Assembly (NCBI GenBank): GCA_030062745.1
Contig: CP099852.1
Span: 22,094,266 to 22,158,265, forward strand
Direction of reading: 5' to 3'
Source of the DNA: Capitulum mitella
Taxonomy: Eukaryota > Arthropoda > Thecostraca > Pollicipedomorpha > Pollicipedidae
Length of the DNA: 64,000 nucleotides
The position numbers and the translations under genes are program-made. How positions within the stretch are numbered: position 1 is the first letter of the stretch; every line of letters begins with the position of its first letter. The notes under the pieces were generated by a model. It did no database searches. It was not told the origin of the DNA and saw only the letters and a list, made by a program, of their open reading frames with translations. Shown one piece after another: positions 1 to 10,202 of the stretch.

Positions 1-69
1 GGACAGGGAGAAGGTGCGGGGAGGAACCCGGCCGCCCTTTGCCAGCTGACGTTCCGTAATATCACGCAG

Positions 70-1943
70 AGTGGCAGATGGAGTACAACGATTCCGTTCT
101 GGACGAGGAGGCGTTGAAGAAGGAGGTGGACGAGTACATGGCTGCCCACGACGCCCGCGTTGCGGAGGTAGGTGTTGCAGGGTACTCGCGAGGCAGAGGC
201 GCGTGTTTAAGACACTAGCGTGGCGTGTGTTACTGGGGACCCGTTTGGCTGAGATGCGAGTTGTAGGACGGCCACTTGTCAGGGTGATGGCAGATTTTGC
301 GATGTCTGTTAATGTCTGTTAATGTGGCAAGGGCTTTTGTTTTTGGCCATCGCTGTTTTCCGAAGTGCAAAACTGCTTTATTTTAGCGCAGAACTGTCTT
401 TTCCAAGGTGGAAAATTGGATAGTGTCCACGTGGTGCATATGAGAGCTGGCAAAGAGGTTGAAGGCATAAGTCTGGACACCATTTATTATTATTCCCATA
501 TTTTGGCCAGAAAACCTGTGGACTTGCCCTTGTAGTGAAATTCTGGCGTTTTTGAAAAAAACTAGGAAAAATATGCACCATTTTTGACATCTACTTTTTC
601 CCTGCTGTCTGGGCTTTTAGCTGGTCTTTGTGATTCAACCAGTTTTCGACCTCTGGCCTGTCTGAAGGCCTATGACCTGTGACTGCTCGGCCAGTCTGGC
701 AGTCAGTGACCTGCTGACCTCTGTGCAAGCTGGTGACCTGCGACTTGCTATCTGTATGGTTACGTTATTCTGTGTGCGATCTGTGACATGCCACCTGTCA
801 GTGACCAGTGGCCTATGACCCCTGATCTGTCTGACGGCCAGGTGCCTGTGATGTGTGACCTCCAGCCTGTTTGATGGCTTGTTACCTGTTACCTCTGACC
901 TGTGTGGCAGCTGATGACCTGTGACATGACCGTTGCGACAGCCGGTGACTTGTGACCCGTGTCCGGTGCGAGAGCTGGTGACCTGTGACCTCCGACCTTT
1001 GCGACAGCTGGTGGCTTGTGACCCGTGTCCGGCGCGAGAGCTGGTGACTCGTGATCTCTGACCTGTGCGACAGCTGGTGACTTGTGACCTGTGACCGCTG
1101 AGAGCGCTGTTTACCGGTGACCCCTGACCTGTGCCGCGGCCGTCTCGTCAGGAGGTGCGGCTGGCGCGGGAGAAGGAAGGCCAGCCGGACGAGGAGGGCT
1201 GGGTGCTGGTGACGCGCCACTCCAAACGGCCCGTGGCGCGCCGCACGGACGGCCTCGACCAGCGGCTCAAGGAGAAAATGCGCAAAAAACGCCAGAAGAA
1301 GCAGCTGGTCAACCTGTACAACTTCCAGCTGAAGGACTCCAAGATGGAGCGTGAGTGTGTGGGGCGGAGCGGGGGAGGGGTTTTGCTTCATTCCGCCTGG
1401 TCAGCGGCGACGTAGCTTGCCGTATCCGCAACTGGCGGAGCCCAGCTCGTGACATGCACGTGAAACTGAGCAGCGTTTATGTTCTCGCGATAAGTGGGAA
1501 TATTTTTACGTCATATGCGTGCTATTGTGGTTGATTTCTACAGGGCTCCTCGTTTAAAACAAGTTCTTGTTCGGTGTTGTTTATTTGCACTGTGGTGTGT
1601 TGGTTCCCTCAGACCACAAGCTCGAACCCAAAGTTAAAAATTATCTCAGCCGGCTGTCTTAGGAAGTGCTGTAATCCCAAGTTACAGCTGTCGTTGACGT
1701 GCGGAATAATGCCTGTCCTTGTGATATGGAATTATGGTGTAGCTTAAAACGTGTAGGGCAGTTACATGGTTTCGAAAACCGGGGCCGTATCATTTTGTTT
1801 ATGTTCTGTGTCCGTGGATGTGATGTCTGTCATCAACAGGACGTGACCTCGTTTCAGAACTGGCAAAACTACGAGAAAAATTCGAGGCAGACAAGCAGAA
1901 GATCGCGCAAATGCGTGTCCAGCGAAAGTTCAAGCCATACTAA
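70..1943 (+). CDS. RRP7A: RRP7A, ribosomal RNA-processing protein 7 homolog, 3' part (three exons)
   Basis: RRP7-family protein of the small-subunit processome, acting in nucleolar pre-rRNA processing. Coding exons are 70-167, 1152-1350 and 1858-1943 (stop TAA 1941-1943). Donors are GTAGGT (168) and GTGAGT (1351); acceptors are ...CGCAG (69), ...GTCAG (1151) and ...TTTCAG (1857). Phases agree: the last exon begins AA, completing CAA with the C at 1350. About 126 C-terminal residues are visible. They match the RRP7A C-terminus: an acidic helix around EEALKKEVDEYM, the block PDEEGWVLVTR, a lysine/arginine-rich helix, then the family tail ending QRKFKPY (human ends RKFRPY). The N-terminal RRM-like part lies left of the window. 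The first intron (168-1151) is half filled by a TGACC-type minisatellite. A possible polyadenylation signal AATAAA lies at 3252, rather far away. Confidence 0.92.
650..1135. repeat. TGACCT/GACAGCTGGTGAC degenerate minisatellite in RRP7A intron
   Basis: Loose tandem repetition of phrases such as GTGACCTGTGACC and GCGACAGCTGGTGAC through most of the intron, stopping about 15 bases before the 3' splice site at 1151. It codes for nothing; the ORFs across it are repeat artefacts. Confidence 0.75.
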
Positions 1944-4685
1944 CTTTTGCGACGTTGTTTTTTCGTGTCAAACACAATACATTTGTACCGTACGTTGTCC
2001 GCCTTGCCTCTCCACGGCTTACATGCGTCCCCCTGAAGCCTCCGTGTTCGTCCTGCCAAACTAGGAGGCGTCTTCTCCATGAAGATGCTGTGTTTCATGC
2101 CGGCTGCGGACGAAGTCAGCGTGCATACTGCACGCGGAACGATTGCTTGAATTTTCGCCCCGTGTCCCCGGTATGTTACAGGTAGCAGCGTGCGGTACGG
2201 GGCGTGTTTAGCCTGTCTGACACAGCTAATGGTTCGCTGTTTTCATTGGGAAGGTGGGGTTCAGTTGTGTGGGTGCAGGGGACGCAGTGTTCACTATACA
2301 GCTGAATTCATTGTTGAAGTCCATCTAAAGCTCGTTTTTCTCATAGGATTCACAAGTCTTTGGGGGCGCCCAGTCAGCAATGGAGTTGCCGAGGCACCAA
2401 CAAAATAGCACTCACGTACTCGAGCAAATATGGAGAGAGCTGATTAGCCGTTCACTGAATGACAGATGTATGAAGTCGGGTTAGCGACGGTCAACGTTTA
2501 GGACGTTGAACACGTTTTATCCTCGGCCTTATTACCCAACAGACAGTGCTTGTTACAGCGAAAGGTGTTGAGATGGAACTCACTCTGAGTTTCATCACTG
2601 AGATGGAATTGCAGCGAAATTAGGTATTCCTTCAATCTGTTGGTATATGGAAGCGCAAATTTACGTCGTTCACGACGCGTCAGTGACGTTCCTGCAAGGG
2701 TGACCGCCAAGGTGACCGCTGTAGTCGTCCCAGTAAAACACCCCTTCCGCTCGGTCCGCAGCGGCGCGGCGTGAACTGTCCTAGTGGCATTCTTCCTGTG
2801 GGCAAGTGTTTCATGTTCGTGCTGGTTACGGGCTGAGTTCACCCGTACTAAAAGTTGTGTGTGGAAGCAAAAAATCATTGGTAACAAATTTGGCGTTAAT
2901 TTTGCGTTGTGGGAGCCGTTGGGGAAATGCTGTCCATTTTCCAAGGGCAACCTTGCAGTGACCTCTGAGCCAAACTTTCCGAATAGGTGGGAAATAGGCT
3001 ACGATCATTTGCCCTCTTGCCATTTTCTTCTAGCTATGCCTCTGTTTCAGTGTGCAAGTTTTCTGGAATCACAGGAAATGTTCATTACAACAGCAAAGTT
3101 TTTCTTTCCATCCACCAACCACACCATGTGTTTGGGGCCTGATAGAATGCAGCTGCCTCAAAGGAATGTCTGCCTGGGGTAGCCACCTGTATTGCTAGTG
3201 CACCTGGAACAAGGTGTGTCATAAAGCTAACAAGTCCCATAACTAAATATAAATAAAGATGCAGGTGCCAATTGGAAGTGTTAGAATGACTGACATTCCT
3301 GGTGACTGTCATGTCCCTGATCAGATAGTGCAAGACTAGATCTGCCATGTTGAGTTGAAAGCAAAAGTTATTCCATGCCTGTTTTTTTTTTATTTCTTGG
3401 GGCAAGGCCTATGCTATACTGCAGACCATGTCTGTTGGCTGGATGCAGTGCACCTAGCCCTTGTAAATGTCTCCTGTGGGTGGCCATCTATGCCTCTAGG
3501 CATATTAATAGCATGCAGTGGATAGAGACAACAGGACTCAAGAACAGACAGAAAGTCAAATGCAGGAAAGTGTGTGAAGGATGTGCGTGTGACTGCCAAA
3601 GCGATGTTCACTAACTTAACCATCTCCTTCTCACCATCTAAATTTCCAGTCCTGTCATGTATTAATGAGCTTATTTCTTCCATCAGTAAACCCATTTTAT
3701 GTAGCAAACTGTGCAGCCATATGGTGATGTGATATGTAGTGGTATAGCTATGTGCTGCATCTGTTCAGCTTACTTCTCATTAGACTTCCTATCCTCCATA
3801 CTGGAAATGTTGAGAACTGGATAAGTTATTGATGTTGCAATTAATTGACATTTATCAGGACCATGAAAATAATTCAGTTGATGCAGGCAAGAATCAGTAT
3901 TTACTGGGTAGTAAAGACCTGATGCCTAATCTTGTGCTGTGCATATTACATGCATATTTCATTATTCAGACAAAGCTGAATGTGTCATCCAATATTATTT
4001 TACCATCTGCAATGTGTGTAATTGCCACCATTCAAAACTGGTTGGCTGAAAAATGATAAAGCTGAGCCAGTCTGCCTTTTGGGTTCTCATGTCTTTGTGA
4101 TCATAATCAGGCATTTATTGCATGGGAAGTTCTGTGATATTTGGTTGATAAAGTTGGTGGGGAAATTCCCTTTTGTATCTGTGACTGGGTAACAACAAAA
4201 ATCAGCTGTATTCAGGAGAAATGGCACAGCAGTACCATTATAACTATGCTGCATCGCTGAACAAACATCTCATGTTCTTGGCTGATACTGGAAAATGTAG
4301 CAGCAGGATGACGGTTTCTCACAAAATCTGACTTATAGACCAGGTTTTGTATGTGTTTTCCTGGACATAAGTTGGATTTTTGTGATTGCACTGGATGTTT
4401 TAAGTATGGAGTGCTTATCATGTAATTTCCCATTGATTCACATAACATTGTGCCCAGACATAGTTGTTAATTTATGTTGTAGCCATTTGCCTGTATCAGA
4501 TGTGTACTGGAAAACCTTGGTTTTCTTACTGTGGGACCTGCCACCCCCTCCCCCCACAGCTTCAGACATTAGGTGTGTTGTCATCCTCTGCACTGGTGTG
4601 CAGGGCATCCCATGTTTTGCTGTTTTTTTGTGTGTGAACCATTTGTACTATTTTTCCACCCACTCTGTTGTTTTCTGTGCTCCAG
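1944..4685. other. Intergenic interval between RRP7A and SLC25A10
   Basis: No convincing gene. The first kilobase is ordinary mixed sequence (RRP7A 3' flank). From about 3000 it becomes AT-rich and nearly CpG-free. The promoter and any non-coding 5' exon of SLC25A10 should lie here: the sequence just before its start codon is a strong 3' splice site (pyrimidine-rich run ending CTCCAG at 4685), which implies a 5'UTR intron whose upstream exon I cannot place. Confidence 0.6.
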
Positions 4686-4696
4686 GTACAAATAAA

Positions 4697-7600
4697 ATGG
4701 CTAATGAGGCACGTGTTTCCAAATGGTATTTTGGTGGTCTTGCATCTGCTGGTGCAGCCTGTTTTACACACCCACTGGACCTGCTTAAGGTAACCAATGA
4801 CTGAACCATTTCCTAACATGACCTGCACTGGACTGTAAGTCTGCTCCTTTTTCAGAAAAAACTTAACATTGATTTAACAACCTGCTTAGCAGAATTTTTC
4901 TGTATTGGAATCAGAACACAAATGAGGTTTGTTTTCCTCATGGACTGCAACTTTGTGCATTTCCAAATGTTAATGTGCGTAACGAAGCGGACGCTTTGAA
5001 ATCTGTCCATGCCGGACGTTGGCGCTCCGTCCTGGCACAGTCCGACTCTGAGCTGCTTTGTCTGCCTTGCATCTGTGGCCATCTATTGCCCACTCCTACA
5101 GGTTCACCTGCAGACCCAGCAGGAGGGCAAACTGAGCATCGGCCGCAACGTGGTCAACATCGTCCGGAACCAGGGCCTGCTGGCGCTCTACAATGGCCTG
5201 TCTGCATCTCTGCTCCGTCAGCTGTCCTACTCCACCACGCGGTTCGCAGTCTACGAGGTGCGCCAGTTTGGCCCTTTGTGACCTCTTTTGACCTGTGATG
5301 TCTCCCCCGCGGTCTTCTGTGATGTCCTGTGGACTGATTTTACCCTTGGATGTATGTGATGGTCTCCGGTGGCTTTCTGTGGTGTCCTGCAGTTTCCAGC
5401 AGTTTTGCATGGCTGCTGCTTTTATGCTCGCGTTTGGGACGTTGTCATGATACTGCGGTAAACGGCAGTTAAAGTGTTTCTTTGTGAGTGTTTGAAACAC
5501 ACCCTGGATGACATTTCGTGTTCCTAAACCCTGCGGGGACGGAGCTGCCATCTCTGAACTACCCGTTGCCACTTCCCTGGTCTGCGTGTGTCCTCGTGGC
5601 CGCCTCCTCTGACGATATGCGCGTGTTGACTGTGACAACGATCCATAGTATGCCTATTCCACCTTCACATGTTCTGTGGTTCTTGTCAGGCCTCAAGTCT
5701 CCCTTTGAAGCCTCCCATTTGTCGGCGTGAGTGTGACGTTTCGCTTCTTCCCCCGGCCGCCAGGTGGCCAAGCAGCAGCTGGCTCCTGCCGGGCAGCCGC
5801 TGCCGTTCTACAAGAAGGTGCTGATCGCGGCCAGCGGTGGCGCCTGCGGCGGCTTCATCGGTGAGCCGGCGGCTGGGCGGAGACCTTCTCAGGAGGTGAA
5901 CGGTTCCCATTGTACCTGGGCTGGCCTCGGGGGAGTCACTGTCAGCCATCCGCCGTCAGGCATCGGCGCATTGCCAGCATGCCAGAATCCACACACGTCA
6001 TGGTTTGCACTCAAACAGAGGTGGCTTGTGTCTTTCCCGGAACGGTGCCGGGGCTTCATCAGCTGTCCGCTGTCTCAGACAGCGCCTGTCGTGTCAGACA
6101 GCGCCTGTCTGCGGGGACTCAGGACGGCACCCGCCTGTGTCCCAGGACAGCACGCGCCCTCCTTGCCTCAGACGGTGTCTGTTGCCGCAGGCACGCCGGC
6201 CGACATGGTCAACGTTCGGATGCAGAACGACATCAAGCTGCCGGTCGACAAGCGGCGCAAGTAAGAGCCGTGCCGCGACGGCCCCCCGCGCTGCGCCATC
6301 CTCGTGACGGGCCTTCCGGGTTAGCCGTTTGTTTCCGCCGTTGGTGTAGTTTGTCCCGTCGTGTCCGCTGGTGGGTGTCGCGTTCTGTGGAGGCAGTGTG
6401 TGAACCGCGGTGGGCCGTCCACAGCTACAAGCACGCGGTGGACGGCCTGTACCGGGTGCTGAGGCAGTGTGTGAACCGCGGTGGGCCGTCCACAGCTACA
6501 AGCACGCGGTGGACGGCCTGTACCGGGTGCTGAGGCAGTGTGTGAACCGCGGTGGGCCGTCCACAGCTACAAGCACGCGGTGGACGGCCTGTACCGGGTG
6601 CTGCGGGAGGAGGGCGTGACTCGGCTCTTCTCCGGAGCCTCGTCGGCCACGCTGAGGGCCGTGCTGATGACCGTCGGCCAGCTGAGCTTCTACGACCAGG
6701 TGCGTCCGACGACCGGCCGACTTGCGAAATGCCAGCTGAGCGCAGAACAACAGAGTGACGGTCTGACGTTGAGCGCACCAGCTGGCGTACATTTGGGCAG
6801 AGTGGTCGTCATCTGGACGATTTACAGGCGTCTGCTGGGAGTACCCGTGTTGTGCGAATGTTCCCTGTTGCACGTATGTGCCAGTTTTGTTGCACTGTAA
6901 TGGTGTTGATTGACTGGCAGTGTGACTGGCGAGTTAGCTGGTATCTGTGCAGATTGCTGGGTTGAATCTTTTGACGAACCGTTGAACCAGAAATCCTGCG
7001 TAGCCCAGAACCTTGATTTTTCAGAGGAGTTCAACACAACTAGTTGACTCATCACGGTTCTGATACAGTGGGGATGAGGTAGATGCTTCCCTGTTGTGTG
7101 TTGTGTGAAATGTGTGATATAAAGTCGTGTGGTTTTCTCATTTGTTAGGTCCAGTCTCAGTCAATGTTCCGCAGTTCAGGCGCAGTCAGGTTTTCTGAAA
7201 AGGCTCGTTCGCATTTGCTTCACGCAGACAGCGGTCGTCTCGTCGTCGACGTGCTTCCCTGTCTGGGTGAGGCGTCCTTATCTGGGGCCCGTGCCAGACC
7301 GGGCGTCTGTGCCTGAGGTCCTTGTCTGACTGGTGGCCGGTGTTCCAGGTGAAGCAGACGCTGCTGTCCACCGGCCTGTTCCAGGATAACATCACCACCC
7401 ACTTCACGTCCAGCCTGATTGCGGTCAGTGGACGCCTCCCTCCCCGCTCCCGCTCTCGTTCCTGGCAGCCTCCGCTGTCCGTGGATAATTCTCGCTGGGG
7501 GAGGCGTTGCTTGTCTGTCACGTGTCCGTGGCCGACTCCCACGCTAGGATGCGCTATCTTTACCGTTTCCGTGGCGTCGACTGCTGCTGCTACTACTGTT

Positions 7601-10202
7601 GCACGGATGTCATCAGAAACATCGCTTATGATTTCCGTGAGCCGTGATTTCCGCCTGTGGTCAGTGTCCTTGAGACAGTACAGATATCGCCGGTGATGTC
7701 CATACGAGTACCAAAGAGAAATGACTGAAGAATATCATGAATGATTTTCGTATTAGATTGGCGTCGCGAGGCAGTCCTGCGCGTTGATGTCGGCGATTCC
7801 ACGTGTTGTTTTCAGACGGCGTCCTCAGAATTGGTGTGGACGGTTTTTCTGTCATTGGCACAGTCAGTCATCAGACATACATACAGACACGCACAGTCAC
7901 GCATCAGCCTGCGTTCCAGATCGCCATTGTAGTGACGGCAGCGAACACCGTGCTTGGTGGTCCCTGTAACGGTCGTAATAGTGACGTCTGATGTCCACGT
8001 GACGGCCTTTTGAGTGGGCCCGGTGGCGATGCTGCCGTCCGTATGCTCCTGGTGTCCTTATGATGACCGTCCTTGGTAAATCCTGTGACGATGCCGCCGA
8101 TGACGCCCTCGCGGTCGCTGCAGGGCGCCATCGCCACCACGATGACGCAGCCGATGGACGTGATCAAGACGCGCACCATGAACGCCAAGCCGGGCGAGTT
8201 TCGGGTCAGTGGCGGCGGCCGGAGACCGGCAGTCTCCGCCGCCGGAGACCGGCGATCTCCGCCGCCGGAGACCGGCGATCTCCGCCGCCGGAGACCGGCA
8301 ATCTCCGCCGCCGGAGACCGGCGATCTCCGCCGCCGGAGACCGGTGATCTCCGCACGGCCGGGTCTCGTGAGCCGCCGTGCGGTCCGAGACGCCGGCAGA
8401 GATTACCGCAGCTTGGCCTTAGAATTTCTTTACTTGGTTGCCGCCCACGCCCCCTGAGTGTAGTAATGTTGGTTTCTGAACTGTTTTGGAAGGGAGAAAA
8501 TTCTCCGGCAGAACGCACCGAACGTCTTTTTGTCTTGGCCTAACAGAATCTGCCATGTATCGGCGTATTCTACGCTACGGCTGTGACGATGGTCTGTTTG
8601 AATATGATACCAAGAAAAGATGACTTAGTCTCAGAATATTGAATTGGCCATAACAATGTAAGTTACCAATCTTAACAATATACTTCGGCAACCAGGCCCA
8701 CGTCAGGTACTAAACACACAACGCTAGACGTGTGTGTTTTTGTACCTGACATGGGCCTGGTCGCCGAAATATAAGACTGATCATTAAGGCTGATCATTTA
8801 GATGATTGATCATTACGATTGTTCATGACATCCTGGCTAGTTCATTATTTTGAGACTAAACCATCTTTTCTTGATATTATGTCGCCCAGTCTCTGAATAT
8901 GCGTGGTGCGAGTTGACATGTGATGGCGATCTTGCTCCTGCGCGTGCTGCCTTGTTTCCTTGTATTTTGTATTGCGACGAAGATGTTGCCCGTATTTGGA
9001 CTGTATTTCCGGTGGGTATTCTCGGGCCGGTATGTCCATGCCGTCCCGTACCTGTATGTCCGTCATTATCGCCGTAAAGTCGCCCGACGAGCGTCCGTTC
9101 TGCTGCTGCGGCGCGACCTGTGTTTCACGTGGCGCTCACCCCCAGGGCATGTGGCACATCATCACGCACACGGCCAAGTTGGGACCGCTGGGCTTCTTCA
9201 AGGTACGTTGTGGCCGGAGCAGGCGGCCCGCCGCCGGGGGCTGGTGTTGGCGGCGGGACGCTCGGTAGGCCGCTGTGATACGGTCTCATTGGTGAGCGAC
9301 CGTGCGGCTGCACTGACTGAGAGTCGTCGTCGTTCGTTTTCGCCGGTCTCGACGCCAAGGGGAAACGACGTGTCGATCAGGGGAAGTTCGATTGGACAGG
9401 AGAAAGTATTTCCTCGTTACGTGGTGAAGTACGGGGCTCTTTAGTCACGTGAGATCGCCTCCTTGTCATTGTAGTTCGATTGATGTTGAAGGTGAACGGG
9501 CTTTGGGCGAACGTGGAACATCTCGGGGGGTGTGACACAAAATGGATTGTGCCGACAGCTGTGTCCCCTGGTCCAGTAAACGAACTGTTTCTGGTACCTC
9601 TTGTCTTCGGAACACGAGCTGACGCCGAGCTGAGCGGATGTTGCAAACGGGGAGGGGGCATTGCATCAGGCATCAGGCAAATAGTTATATTTACATCACG
9701 TTTCGTGGTGATTGATGCATCGGCGTGTGATTGAGCCGACTTGGCCGTCTTGCAGGGCTTCGCGCAACGATTGACCCGGCTTGGACGTGTCGCATGGGTA
9801 CTCGCAATGGTTGACCGACCTGGACGCCTCGCTGAGCGACGATTGACCCGATTTGGGCATCTTATTGGGCTGTGTGCAGTGATCGACTCGACTCTGACAC
9901 CTCGCAAGGCTGCGTGCTCCAAGCGACTGGTCTTGGAACCTCGTCGGGACACGTGCAGTGATTGACCCCGCCTGGACATCTCACTAAGACAAGTGAAATG
10001 ATGCACTCGACTTGGACACCTCCCAGGCCCAAGTGACCCAGTTTGGACAGTGCGAGGGGTTATTTGCATTGCTTGATCCAACTTCTACGGTTCGCAGGGC
10101 TACGTTCCGGCCTTTGTTCGGCTGGGACCGCAAACCATCCTGACGTTCATCTTTCTGGAGCAGCTACGGCTGAACTTCGGCACTCTGCCCGCCCCCAAAT
10201 AG
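4697..10202 (+). CDS. SLC25A10: Mitochondrial dicarboxylate carrier (SLC25A10), complete, nine coding exons
   Basis: Inner-membrane carrier exchanging malate, succinate and other dicarboxylates for phosphate and sulfur oxyanions. Coding exons: 4697-4789, 5102-5257, 5764-5860, 6191-6260, 6567-6699, 7349-7423, 8124-8204, 9146-9202, 10098-10202 (TAG). All introns are GT-AG and all phases join, giving 288 residues (human 287). It opens MANEARVSKWYFGGLASAGA, nearly identical to human. The three carrier repeats each show the signature: HPLDLLK (residues 25-31), TPADMVNVR (117-125, where the family also replaces the last basic residue by N) and QPMDVIKTR (217-225). RMQND and FLEQLR are family-specific. 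Exon 1 is AT-rich at third positions (10 of 31 codons end in G/C), while exon 2 has 44 of 52. A 71-bp triplication surrounds the exon 5 acceptor. Possible polyadenylation signal AATAAA at 11012-11017. Confidence 0.97.
6390..6602. repeat. Perfect 71-bp tandem triplication covering the SLC25A10 exon 5 acceptor
   Basis: Copies at 6390-6460, 6461-6531 and 6532-6602 are identical by eye. Each holds the end of intron 4, the acceptor CCACAG and the first 36 bases of exon 5 (CTACAAGCACGC...). Only the third acceptor (exon start 6567) keeps the frame. Starting at 6425 or 6496 adds 142 or 71 bases and runs into a stop. Confidence 0.95.
8208..8358. repeat. 23-bp minisatellite beside the SLC25A10 exon 7 donor
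   Basis: Six copies of a 23-bp unit with the core GCCGCCGGAGACCGGCGAT (GGAGACCGG at 8221, 8244, 8267, 8290, 8313, 8336). It begins within a few bases of the donor at 8205. The unit is nearly self-complementary, so it can fold into repeated stems. Confidence 0.9.
8600..8883. mobile_element. Foldback (nested inverted-repeat) element in SLC25A10 intron 7
   Basis: Inner arms 8684-8720 and 8731-8768 are complementary over about 37 bp with few mismatches, around the 10-base loop ACGCTAGACG. Outer arms near 8603-8637 and 8849-8880 are also complementary (CAAGAAAAGATG against CATCTTTTCTTG). No ORF is present. A MITE-like or foldback element fits best; a hairpin RNA gene is an alternative. Confidence 0.7.
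9660..9668 (+). promoter_or_regulatory. ATTGCATCA, amino-acid response element-like motif in SLC25A10 intron 8
   Basis: Exact match to the C/EBP-ATF composite core bound by ATF4 in vertebrate stress genes. A single intronic match can be chance, and only the motif is directly seen. Confidence 0.25.
9745..10100. repeat. Degenerate repeat array running into the SLC25A10 exon 9 acceptor
   Basis: Loosely repeated phrases of the type TTGCAGGGCTTCGCG, CTCGCAAGGCTGCGTG and GATTGACCCG...TTGGAC, about 40 bases apart. The last one is the real splice site, TTCGCAGGGCTACG at 10091-10104. The array looks like old, decayed copies of the acceptor region. Confidence 0.55.
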
